In this document: one piece after another, positions 1 to 6,968 of the stretch | Numbering within the stretch: position 1 is the stretch's first letter | Layout: the number at the start of each line of letters is the position of its first letter | Assembly: GCA_014379915.1 (NCBI GenBank) | Contig: JACMKV010000427.1 | Span: forward strand, 1 to 11,761 | Direction: 5' to 3' | DNA length: 11,761 nucleotides | Source: Burkholderiales bacterium | GTDB lineage: Bacteria > Pseudomonadota > Gammaproteobacteria > Burkholderiales > JACMKV01 | Notes under the pieces: model-generated | What the model was told of the DNA's origin: nothing | Database searches by the model: none | The model's input: the letters and a program-made list of their open reading frames with translations, nothing else | Made by a program: the position numbers and the translations under genes

Positions 1-1
1 G

Positions 2-1249
2 GGAACAGCGGCGCCCGTCGCCGTGGATCTAATCTACAGTCTGCTGCTGTTTCTTGGGGTAACCGCACTGATTCTTGGCAGCTTTGTCGTCAAGGTAGTC
101 AGTCAGAACGATTACGTGCCGGCGCTCGCCCAAACGCTGCTGGTAATCGCCTTCCTGCTGATTGTTGTCAGCTGGCTATGGAATCCAAACGCGCGTTTTG
201 GCGGCTTGCAGCAGTTCCTGTCGAGCTATTTCCTGTCGATCGGACTGCCGTTCGAAACCTGGATGCAAAGCCTCGCCAATCTGGCCGACCACGAAGACGA
301 TCCGGAAAAATTTCTGGCCGGTGCTGTTGACGAAATGACGCGCTTGCCTTGGGTTTCGGGCGTCCGCTGGCACGGCCCAACAAGCGATGGTGAGGTGGGC
401 GAAGCATCCAAATTCAGCTCTCAATTTTCGTTTCGTGGAGTAGATTTTTTGATCTTCACGCACTCGACTTTGGGCCCGGCGCTGACCGTGCACGTGAAAT
501 TGCTGCTGCGCCTGCTCGGAGATTTCTATGACGCCAAACGGCGCGAGCTTGCTCAGCGCAACAATGCCTATACCCAGGCGATCTACGAGACTGGCGCGCG
601 GCTTACGCATGACGTCAAGAATTTGCTGCAATCGTTGCGATCGCTCTGCGCGGCGGCTGAAGGCTCCGACGCCGATCAGGCCGAAGCACTGCGCGCGCTG
701 ATGCAGCGTCAATTGCCGCAAATTACGCAACGTTTGCAGGGAACACTGGAAAAACTGAAGGCGCCGGAGAAAATCGATACGGCGCTGATCGATGCTGCGC
801 GGTGGTGGGAAAACCTGAAGCAGCGTTACAACAACAACACGCAGATTAAATTCAATCTAGCCGGAAATCCGCAAGGCGTCTCCTTGCCTGCCGAGTTGTT
901 CGATAGCATCGCCGACAATCTCGTGCAAAACGCTATGAACAAAAGTCGCGCGCAAGCTGATTTTGAACTCACAGTTGGGCTGTCATTTGATTCAGGAGCG
1001 CGACTTTCCGTATGTGATAACGGGGCACCAGTGAATGCCGCTATCGCGCGGCAATTGTTCGGGGGGCCGGTGCCTTCCCGTACTGGATTGGGGATTGGTT
1101 TGTATCACGCGCACCAGCAGGCGGAGCAGATTCAGTATCGATTGTCTTTACAGAGCAATGAGCCGGGAAACGTCTGCTTTACGCTCAGCTCGCTTTCGCC
1201 AAGGTCAGCGCTATTTAAGGTAGCCGTCCTGCCGCAACCATTCGATTGA
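2..1249 (+). CDS. Sensor histidine kinase, C-terminal part (5' end outside window)
   Basis: This is a membrane-bound sensor kinase expected to autophosphorylate on His and pass phosphate to a response regulator that is not in this window. Numbering from a GTG at 23, two hydrophobic segments lie at about residues 3-27 and 34-54, followed by a GAF-like region (about 90-175). The H-box 'LTHDVKNLLQSL' has His196 in an HDxKN context. The HATPase_c domain follows: N-box DNLVQNA (298-304), G1 DNG (332-334) and G2 GLGIGL (355-360). The HDxKN H-box recalls PrsK-type kinases, but no exosortase gene is seen. The frame is open to the left edge, and the GTG at 23 has no Shine-Dalgarno, so the gene probably starts upstream and has more membrane helices. 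It ends in three tandem in-frame stops (TGA TGA TAA) and overlaps the convergent pilin gene by 35 bases. The kinase call is firm; its signal and partner are unknown. Confidence 0.85.
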   Translation, partial: GTAAPVAVDLIYSLLLFLGVTALILGSFVVKVVSQNDYVPALAQTLLVIAFLLIVVSWLWNPNARFGGLQQFLSSYFLSIGLPFETWMQSLANLADHEDDPEKFLAGAVDEMTRLPWVSGVRWHGPTSDGEVGEASKFSSQFSFRGVDFLIFTHSTLGPALTVHVKLLLRLLGDFYDAKRRELAQRNNAYTQAIYETGARLTHDVKNLLQSLRSLCAAAEGSDADQAEALRALMQRQLPQITQRLQGTLEKLKAPEKIDTALIDAARWWENLKQRYNNNTQIKFNLAGNPQGVSLPAELFDSIADNLVQNAMNKSRAQADFELTVGLSFDSGARLSVCDNGAPVNAAIARQLFGGPVPSRTGLGIGLYHAHQQAEQIQYRLSLQSNEPGNVCFTLSSLSPRSALFKVAVLPQPFD

Positions 1250-1255
1250 TGATAA
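1215..1255. other. Convergent 3' overlap and triple stop
   Basis: The plus-strand kinase gene ends at TGA 1247-1249, followed directly in frame by TGA (1250-1252) and TAA (1253-1255). The minus-strand pilin gene ends at TAA 1217-1215. The coding regions therefore overlap tail to tail by 35 bases. I see no GC-rich hairpin with a T-run on either strand here, so no intrinsic terminator is called. Confidence 0.8.
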
Positions 1256-1928
1256 AAGGGCGCGATAACCAGATCAGTACATCGTCGTAGTGCGTCGAAC
1301 TGGTTGGATCGAGATTGTCGAGAACGTCGCTTGCGTAGGTCGAGTTGAAGATGCCATTTTCAAGATTGGGGGTTGCGTCTTTGCCGGCAGAATAAACAAC
1401 GGCGATCGCTCGTTCATTATCTGTCGTCAACTGGTTGCCTGCCCTGTCGTTAACCTGCAGATTATCCTGAAAAGCAGCAGCGCTCGTGAGGAATGCAGAA
1501 GTGCGGAAGGATGTGGTTGTCACGTAATTGCGATCTACGCGATACCGCCAGTCTCCTAGCCGTGGCGACGCTGCTGCACTTCTTCTCGCGCCCCAGGCAT
1601 CGACATCCGCGACTCCGAGCGTCTTCCAGGGCAAGAAACCCTCGACGGTCGGTGCATTGCATGAAGAATCCTCCACGCCATAGCCGGCCGCGGCAGGGTC
1701 GGTATCGTAATCAGGGCACGGCAGATGCCCATTCGTGACAGCAAAACCGACCAAGGCATCCCGTATTTCTTGCAGTGTCTTTTGCGTTTCGCTCAAGCGG
1801 CGCAATTCGATCTGGGCCGAAAGCGGGGTCAGGAGTCCTCCCAGAAGCAAGCCAATTATTAAAATGACAATAGCAAGCTCGACTAGAGTGAATCCCGAAG
1901 AAAATCGCGGAACGGAGGTCCTGAACAC
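1215..1928 (-). CDS. Type IV pilin-like protein (pseudopilin/minor pilin) with class III leader
   Basis: This 237-aa protein is probably a minor pilin processed by a prepilin peptidase. The leader MFRTSVPRFSSG is followed by FTLVELAIVILIIGLL, giving cleavage after Gly12, Phe as the new residue 1, and the conserved Glu at mature position 5 (Glu17). The ectodomain has an RDALVGFAV helix end, an LPCPD motif (69-73), Cys71 and Cys90, GFLPW (97-101) and a C-terminal DDVLIWLSRPF stretch. An ATG 105 bases upstream would make a longer frame, but it would overlap the preceding gene by 88 bases. The GTG at 1928-1926 is preferred because AGGA sits 6 bases upstream and the resulting leader is typical. 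It is the last gene of the operon, 17 bases after the previous stop. I cannot assign a specific msh symbol: it may be an MshC/D/O-type minor pilin or a separate family. It resembles its upstream neighbour. Confidence 0.85.
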   Translation of the reverse strand: MFRTSVPRFSSGFTLVELAIVILIIGLLLGGLLTPLSAQIELRRLSETQKTLQEIRDALVGFAVTNGHLPCPDYDTDPAAAGYGVEDSSCNAPTVEGFLPWKTLGVADVDAWGARRSAAASPRLGDWRYRVDRNYVTTTSFRTSAFLTSAAAFQDNLQVNDRAGNQLTTDNERAIAVVYSAGKDATPNLENGIFNSTYASDVLDNLDPTSSTHYDDVLIWLSRPFIINRMVAAGRLP

Positions 1929-1934
1929 TTTATT

Positions 1935-1938
1935 TCCT
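1935..1938 (-). promoter_or_regulatory. Ribosome binding site that decides the pseudopilin start
   Basis: On the minus strand AGGA lies 6 bases before the GTG at 1928-1926. This is the clearest Shine-Dalgarno match among the starts I examined in this operon. It sits just after the upstream gene's TAG (1948-1946), which supports GTG 1928 over the upstream ATG at 2033. Confidence 0.7.
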
Positions 1939-1945
1939 ATCTTGA

Positions 1946-3055
1946 CTACGGAGTGATTGGAAAATCTTTCCCAGCAATGGAAAGCGTGGCCAAGGACGGC
2001 CCCGTTATCGAGAATCCGACGTAGGGGGCCCATTCAGCGAACCAAACTGGCAGTCCGGTTATGATTCCAGCACCGGAACAATCGGAATTATCGTCTTTTC
2101 GGGGAACGAAGCCGTTGGGCGATGGCGGCGATGGGGCGCACTCGCCATCCGCTGTCGGCGACGGAAGGGGAAAAGAGCCCTTCGTATCGTGATAAGCCGT
2201 TAGCTGTATCTTAGCCTCTCCCGCCACCCGATTCGCAATGGCCGAACGGTACTCATCGCGAGTGACGTAAAGAAGCTTGTCGTTGAACTGATTGCTCCCT
2301 TGAGGAATTAGATTGGTATCCGCTGCGGTAACGAAGTTCAGATCGTTATCCCAATTCCTATGGATCGTTGGAGTACATGGGCTTCCCGAACAAACGGTGT
2401 ATGCATCCAGAAAGTTACGCGGGGCGGCTGCTCCCGAACGATTTTGTGTAGAGACGCTTGTTCCTGGCGCTATCAATATGAAGGCTACGGTATTGCTTAA
2501 AATGCCGCCGGTGGAATCTCGCACAGTCAACCAGTCGCTATTCCCATTCAATTTGTCCGGTACGTTGGGTGAACTGGACGGCACTCTATCATCGACGAGA
2601 TTGCGAGATACCGCATACCACAATCTTTCGCCGCTTCCATCCACTACATCGATGCCCAATCCTCGTGGATCTTCACAAGGATTATCTTCTCCGACAAAAG
2701 GAAGTCTCCCCAGAAGGAGGTTGCTGCCTACAGAGCCAGAGTTTTGGGGCGGACAATCGCTATTTCCGTTGTAGTTCCCGTCTCCATTTCTGTCCGGGTA
2801 TGGCAGTAAGCCTGGCTTGACTTCAGGACCGGTGAACGCGTTAGCGTGAGAAACTGCTCGGCCAATTAAAGCGTCCCTCGCTTGCGCAAGCGCCAAGGCT
2901 GTTTGATCCATGTTTTCTAAACGCGCCGTAGCGCGCGTCATCGATGCCAGAAACACGCCGGCTGCACCCATAACGATTACCAGGAGAACAATCAAAATCG
3001 CGGCGCCGTGTTGGTCATGCGTTTTGGTCGTACAACGCTTGGGTCTCAAGCTCAT
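1946..3055 (-). CDS. Pseudopilin-like protein lacking Glu5, with C-terminal extension (MshP/PilX-type N-terminus)
   Basis: This 369-aa protein begins with a short basic leader and then HGAAILIVLLVIVMGAAGVF (residues 16-35), a pilin-like helix. If cleavage follows Gly17, mature position 5 is Ile rather than Glu. This pattern occurs in GspK, PilX-like and MshP-like minor pseudopilins, some of which sit at the filament tip. The ectodomain contains RDALIGRAV (60-68), LPYPD (84-88), GRLPF (116-120), ERLWYAVSRNLV (143-154) and NDKLLYVTRDEY (258-269). The order matches motifs in the next gene's product. Residues about 281-369 are an extra segment that starts a similar pattern again (FPLPSP, GFVP, WFAEW). 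Several Cys residues (101, 127, 222, 227, 306, 326) could form disulfides. The ATG overlaps the mshK stop (ATGA). Function in the pilus is inferred from context and the N-terminus; I do not recognise a named family. Confidence 0.8.
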   Translation of the reverse strand: MSLRPKRCTTKTHDQHGAAILIVLLVIVMGAAGVFLASMTRATARLENMDQTALALAQARDALIGRAVSHANAFTGPEVKPGLLPYPDRNGDGNYNGNSDCPPQNSGSVGSNLLLGRLPFVGEDNPCEDPRGLGIDVVDGSGERLWYAVSRNLVDDRVPSSSPNVPDKLNGNSDWLTVRDSTGGILSNTVAFILIAPGTSVSTQNRSGAAAPRNFLDAYTVCSGSPCTPTIHRNWDNDLNFVTAADTNLIPQGSNQFNDKLLYVTRDEYRSAIANRVAGEAKIQLTAYHDTKGSFPLPSPTADGECAPSPPSPNGFVPRKDDNSDCSGAGIITGLPVWFAEWAPYVGFSITGPSLATLSIAGKDFPITP

Positions 3056-3618
3056 TGCGCTCTGCCAGACGTGAAGCTAGAGTTGGCCGTTCCTCGCGAG
3101 GCCGCATTGTTTGTAGGACCACGAGTGACGTCGTTCAGACGATTCGATGGATCCTCGTTGGTCGATCCTTTATAGCGTTCGCTAATTTCGCCTGTTCGAA
3201 AATTTAAGCTTTGCCCAACTTTCACTTCCATGCGGCCCGACTTGGGTAGCACAACGGTGGCGGCGCCTGCCCCGATCGGCTTAACGCTTGCCTGACCTTC
3301 CGCTTCGTGCTCTGTCACAGGTTGATCGTTAATCCAAACCGTCGACTGGCCATCGCTGCGCTGAACGATGCCGTTTACGGTGACGATCTCCGGGGTCAGC
3401 AAAGGTGGAGGCGCGAGGGCCTTGGCGACGACTTGAATCGCCGGTTTCGGTGGCGATACTGGTGGAGCATGGCGTACGCGATCTAGCTCGGCGCGCTGGT
3501 TCGGCGAGAAGAATAGTCTGCCAAGCGGTGCCGATGTTGGGCCCATTTCAGCGGCCGTGCAAATTGGCGAGATGAGAGCCGCGGAAAGTAGCGCAGCGAT
3601 GAAAAGTTTCTGCGTCAT
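3052..3618 (-). CDS. mshK: MshK-like periplasmic pilus biogenesis protein
   Basis: This 188-aa protein has a cleavable signal peptide (MTQKLFIAALLSAALISPIC, then TAA before Glu24), so it should be periplasmic or anchored by an uncleaved helix. It has a GRLFFSPNQRAELDRVR segment (33-49) and a Pro-rich linker (51-75). The GspB/MshK-like core VNGIVQRSDGQSTVWINDQP (81-100) is the family's most recognisable stretch. The tail (about 150-188) is rich in Asn, Ser and Thr and looks disordered. A longer frame starting at 3723 would overlap mshJ by over 100 bases and bury the signal peptide. The ATG at 3618 instead forms an ATGA overlap with the mshJ stop. The family role is poorly defined; it probably connects the inner-membrane subcomplex to the secretin. 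The MshK name rests on the core motif and on position next to mshJ. Confidence 0.75.
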   Translation of the reverse strand: MTQKLFIAALLSAALISPICTAAEMGPTSAPLGRLFFSPNQRAELDRVRHAPPVSPPKPAIQVVAKALAPPPLLTPEIVTVNGIVQRSDGQSTVWINDQPVTEHEAEGQASVKPIGAGAATVVLPKSGRMEVKVGQSLNFRTGEISERYKGSTNEDPSNRLNDVTRGPTNNAASRGTANSSFTSGRAQ

Positions 3619-4220
3619 GGTTTCACCGCTGCAGCGTTCAGCGTAATCCATGCGAGCTCGCATTCGGCTCGCAAATTGGATTGGACGCCGCCAGGGCTGC
3701 CGGCAATGCGCTCGAGCGCGCATTCATTCAATGCGTAGGTTCCTGCGTCTTGATCTTCCAGAATCTTGAAAAATCGCAGCAGGTCTTCTTCGTGCAACAG
3801 CTTAAAGCTGATCTTCATTAGCGATTGCTGGAACGGGAGCGTATTGGCTCCCAACGCATGGACATTCGCATACGGCTGTTGAGCGCCGATCTGGTATTCG
3901 ATACCAAACAGGCTTGCGCGAGCGTTAGCCGCGCGTAGACCATCGAGCCAATCGATGCGTTGTTCGGCGCCGATGAAGCCTTGTTTCTGCAATGCCTGGT
4001 ATTCAGGCAGGTAGCGCAAAATGATGGCTTTTTCCTCGCCTGATTTCTGCAAACGCAGTCGCGCCTCACGAACCTGCCGCTCGTGTTGTTCGGTACGTTG
4101 TCTGGCTGCGCCAAGGTCGCGGTCCGTCAGCGCAACAGCTGCAGCGCTGCAGCCCAGTACGAGCAGCAAGGTTGCGACAGGCGCGCGCAGTCTTTTCAGC
4201 CCGCCCGCTTTCACCGTCAT
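3615..4220 (-). CDS. mshJ: MshJ-like (PilO/GspM-type) inner-membrane pilus assembly protein
   Basis: This 201-aa bitopic protein has a short basic cytoplasmic tail and one membrane helix (about 12-31). A charged, probably coiled-coil segment (33-63) and a compact periplasmic domain follow. The segment GFIGAEQRIDWLDGLRAAN (81-99) and the C-terminal two-cysteine region (NECALERI, Cys167; AECELAW, Cys187) stand out. The two Cys could pair in the periplasm. This layout is that of PilO/GspM-like proteins, which dimerise with PilN-like partners. Here the partner would be the C-terminal half of the preceding gene product, whose stop overlaps this ATG by 4 bases (ATGA). The start is set by that overlap. 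Identity as MshJ is inferred from topology, size and position rather than from a strong motif. Confidence 0.75.
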   Translation of the reverse strand: MTVKAGGLKRLRAPVATLLLVLGCSAAAVALTDRDLGAARQRTEQHERQVREARLRLQKSGEEKAIILRYLPEYQALQKQGFIGAEQRIDWLDGLRAANARASLFGIEYQIGAQQPYANVHALGANTLPFQQSLMKISFKLLHEEDLLRFFKILEDQDAGTYALNECALERIAGSPGGVQSNLRAECELAWITLNAAAVKP

Positions 4221-5743
4221 GATGCCAACTCCATTCTGAATACAACGGTGAGCTTGAACGGCGCCGTTGAGGTTCGCGTGCTATTCGTGGTGCTCCCGCT
4301 CAAACTGGCAGCCGAATTGATATTTAGCGGCAACTGCTCGACTCTTACATCGGCAACTGCCTGATCGGCCTGAAGCGCCGCGATCAGACGGTTTATGGTT
4401 TCAAGTGCGGCTCGATAGTTGCCGTTGAAAGGAATGATTTCGCCTTCGATCGAACCTGTTTCAACGCCGGCCCTGGTTGGCGCGAATTCACCGGGACTTG
4501 CAGTAACAGACACTCCTGCGTGCCATACCAATCGCTTCAGTGCAATATCGGGATTAAGGTCAATCGCGCGGCTCACCACCTTGAGCAGCATCTCTGGGGT
4601 GCGCCCCTCGCTTCTTATTTTTTGCGCGGCTTCGACGATGCGCTGCAGATTATCGGCAGACGTCGGCGCTTGCGGAAACTGCTGGCTGGCCTGGGCATAT
4701 TGCGACTGATAGCGCGCTGTCTGATCCGCGAGTCCAGCTGTTTGCCAGTCATAGTCGACACGCTGGTATACGTTCAGGCCGGTCCATGCAACGGCGGCGA
4801 CCGCCGCCGCCGTGCTGAGCGCGTAAAGCGCCCGGCGCTGTCGGTGGTGACGGAAATTACTGATGAGCTGCGGCCGTGCCAAATTCGAATCAGGCGCCTG
4901 CAATCCAAGCAAATGCAATTGCAGCGCGTCGGGGAACTGCGCAAGCAGGGCGACTGAAATGCCGAGACGCTTCGCGAGTTCGTCGCGATCGACGTGCTGG
5001 AAATGCGTTTCACAGTCGAATTTTAGATCCGAGCGCGGCAACGAACCATCGTGATCGATGACCACGACCGATAGCGGCTCGTCCTGCGGCTTGACCTTGA
5101 GCGATTCGAGATAGCGCCGCGTATTGGTGATCTCTTCACTGAGCGTTGCGCTGCGCGCATCGTCATTTCGCTTTTCGCGCGATGTCAGCCGGCTCGCCGC
5201 CAACGCGCGCGCGTGAAAATAGGTCTGGCGCAACCCTGCCGCGGTCTGCGCAACAAGCAGCAGATTCGGTATCGCGATATTCAGCTTGTCGAGCAGGGTG
5301 CGGCCGACCATGGACGCAAGGTAGACGCCGGCTATCGGCATATCGCGCAGTTTGAGAACTTCGATCCAGTTATCGATCAGCTCCGGATTGGTCAGCGCGG
5401 CAAAAAGAAAGCGGTCGTCGCGTCGCTTGCTTGCGTCGCGGCCGCGCAGTTTTGCGACGTGGTAAGGCGTCGTGCGGTAGATCTGCGTCAGCTTGCGCTT
5501 GATCAGTTGCGCGCGATCACCGCCGGTCGCATGAGGCAGGGTTTCGAAGCGCACGTCTTCCTCGACCGAATCGGCCAGCACGTATACCGGAGTATCGATG
5601 AAACCGGTCAGATAGCTATCGAATTCAACCAGCCCTTGATCGCTGCGAGCGAACGCGCGGCATTCGACGAGTCGGCCGCGCCGCCAGTGTGCGGCGGTGG
5701 TTTGCGCCGCCGATATGCATAGAAGCAGCTTTTCGGTAATCAC
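4217..5743 (-). CDS. mshI: MshI-like protein: cytoplasmic PilM-type domain fused to PilN-type membrane/periplasmic part
   Basis: This is a 508-aa protein. Residues 1 to about 295 are soluble and look like a diverged actin-like PilM/GspL cytoplasmic domain, with an opening beta segment (EKLLLCISAAQTTAAHW) and alternating strands and helices. A single membrane helix follows a basic RHHRQRR patch (about 305-326). The remaining ~180 residues are periplasmic with a helical section (330-395), ending in a PilN-like fold (ALETINRLIAALQA, then KLTVVFRMEL). PilM and PilN are separate proteins in many type IVa systems, whereas GspL and long MshI proteins combine both. The protein is expected to recruit MshE and pair with MshJ. 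No intact ATP-binding signature was found in the actin-like part. The GTG start overlaps the mshG TGA (GTGA). Family-level assignment is good; the exact symbol is less certain. Confidence 0.75.
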   Translation of the reverse strand: MITEKLLLCISAAQTTAAHWRRGRLVECRAFARSDQGLVEFDSYLTGFIDTPVYVLADSVEEDVRFETLPHATGGDRAQLIKRKLTQIYRTTPYHVAKLRGRDASKRRDDRFLFAALTNPELIDNWIEVLKLRDMPIAGVYLASMVGRTLLDKLNIAIPNLLLVAQTAAGLRQTYFHARALAASRLTSREKRNDDARSATLSEEITNTRRYLESLKVKPQDEPLSVVVIDHDGSLPRSDLKFDCETHFQHVDRDELAKRLGISVALLAQFPDALQLHLLGLQAPDSNLARPQLISNFRHHRQRRALYALSTAAAVAAVAWTGLNVYQRVDYDWQTAGLADQTARYQSQYAQASQQFPQAPTSADNLQRIVEAAQKIRSEGRTPEMLLKVVSRAIDLNPDIALKRLVWHAGVSVTASPGEFAPTRAGVETGSIEGEIIPFNGNYRAALETINRLIAALQADQAVADVRVEQLPLNINSAASLSGSTTNSTRTSTAPFKLTVVFRMELAS

Positions 5744-6948
5744 AGCTTGAGTTGTCCGATGATGTCGTAGACAGGCATCAGTGTCGCCATCATGATGAAC
5801 AGGAGGATCGAAGCGAGCACGATGGTCATCACCGGGCCCAAGAGCTTCATTGCACGATCGACTGCTTCCTTGACGTCGCGGTTGTAGAAATAGCTGATAT
5901 TGAGCAGCGCCGAATCGAGCGCGCCGGTGGTTTCGCCCACGCGCAGCATGCGCAGCACCAGCGGCGGAAACACGCCGATGTTGCGAAACGATTCGGTCAG
6001 GCTTTCGCCGCCGCTAATCTGCTGGCCGGCGCGCGCCAGCCCCTCTGCGATAACGCGGTTGACCACGATTTCCTCGCTGGTCTTGATCGCTTCCAATACG
6101 GTGATGCCGGACTGATACATCAGCGCGAAGAAATTGGCGAATCGTGCAAGTATGATTTTCTGCAGAATCTCACCGGTGACCGGGATTCTCAGCTGTACAT
6201 AATCCCAAAGATAGCGCGCCCGTGGATTGCGACGTATAGCGATCGCGACAGACGTCACAGCGAGCAGCGGTATCCCGAGCAAAATCGGCCACCACGCGAT
6301 GATCGCGTTGGATAGCGCAATCAGCACGCGCGTCTGCAACGGCAAAGCGATGTTCATCGTCTTCAATAGCGAGACGACCTGCGGTACAAGCACGACCAGC
6401 AGGACGACAACAACCACGATCACGAGAGCCAGAACCAGCATTGGATACAGCATTAGCCGCCGCGTTTGCAGGACGATTTCGTCCTGCCACTTCAAGGTCG
6501 TGCCGAGATTTTCGAAAATTTCCGGCAAGCGCCCCGCGGTCTCGCCGGCTTTGACCAAGCCGACAAAAACGTGATTGAACACGGCTGGATGCGTCGCCAA
6601 AGCCTGCGACAAGGTTTTGCCGCCTTCCATGTCTTCGATCAGGGAAGCGATGATTTCGCGAAAGCGCGGATTATCCATACTGTCGCGCAAATCGCGCATG
6701 CCTTCGAGCAGCGGAATGCCGGCGCGAACGACTTGCTCGACATCAAAGCAGAAGGTGATCAGATCGCGCCGGGTAATCTTCTTGCCGCGCGCGAGCAAAG
6801 CTGAACCGGGTTTGACGGCGCGCAAGGTGATCAGATCGAGGCCCATGCGACGCAGCCGCAATTCGAGATCGACTTCGTTGACCGCGATCAAATTGCCACG
6901 CGCGCGCCGGCCGCTTTTGTCTACCGCTTTGTACAGGAATGCGGGCAC
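5740..6948 (-). CDS. mshG: MshG, GspF/PilC-family inner-membrane platform protein
   Basis: This polytopic protein forms the assembly platform that works with the MshE ATPase. From the chosen GTG it is 402 aa and opens with MPAFLYKAVDKSGRRARGNL, the usual T2SF-family N-terminus. Two repeated T2SF domains cover about 66-190 and 268-391. Each has the family's GE-G-L signature: KAGETAGRLPEIF in the first and RVGETTGALDSAL in the second. Hydrophobic segments lie at about 167-189, 209-238 and 370-393. A TTG at 6981 would add 11 residues and overlap mshE by 13 bases. The GTG at 6948 is preferred because GGA lies 7 bases upstream and the N-terminus fits the family. The family is certain; the msh rather than pil/gsp assignment rests on the surrounding operon. 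The start remains a choice between these two codons. Confidence 0.92.
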   Translation of the reverse strand: MPAFLYKAVDKSGRRARGNLIAVNEVDLELRLRRMGLDLITLRAVKPGSALLARGKKITRRDLITFCFDVEQVVRAGIPLLEGMRDLRDSMDNPRFREIIASLIEDMEGGKTLSQALATHPAVFNHVFVGLVKAGETAGRLPEIFENLGTTLKWQDEIVLQTRRLMLYPMLVLALVIVVVVVLLVVLVPQVVSLLKTMNIALPLQTRVLIALSNAIIAWWPILLGIPLLAVTSVAIAIRRNPRARYLWDYVQLRIPVTGEILQKIILARFANFFALMYQSGITVLEAIKTSEEIVVNRVIAEGLARAGQQISGGESLTESFRNIGVFPPLVLRMLRVGETTGALDSALLNISYFYNRDVKEAVDRAMKLLGPVMTIVLASILLFIMMATLMPVYDIIGQLKL

Positions 6949-6968
6949 GACGGGGTCCGGGTCCAGAG

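Noticed and set aside
1267..1305. Inverted repeat aaccag ... ctggtt as a terminator
   Set aside because: The stem is six bases with a 27-base loop, has no T-run, and lies inside the pilin coding region.
1929..2033. Upstream ATG at 2033 as start of the last pseudopilin
   Set aside because: It would overlap the preceding gene by 88 bases and place a 47-residue leader before the FTLVE motif. The GTG at 1928 has AGGA and a normal leader.
3545..3618. Possible lipoprotein lipobox in the MshK signal peptide (SPIC)
   Set aside because: Ile at -1 before Cys does not fit the lipobox, which needs a small residue. The following TAA-Glu fits signal peptidase I better.
3619..3723. Upstream ATG at 3723 as start of MshK
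   Set aside because: It would put 35 Arg-rich residues before an obvious signal peptide and overlap mshJ by over 100 bases. ATG 3618 forms an ATGA junction.
5213..5722. Open frame of 169 codons on the plus strand opposite the MshI-like gene
   Set aside because: It is a shadow of the real minus-strand gene and shows no family motif.
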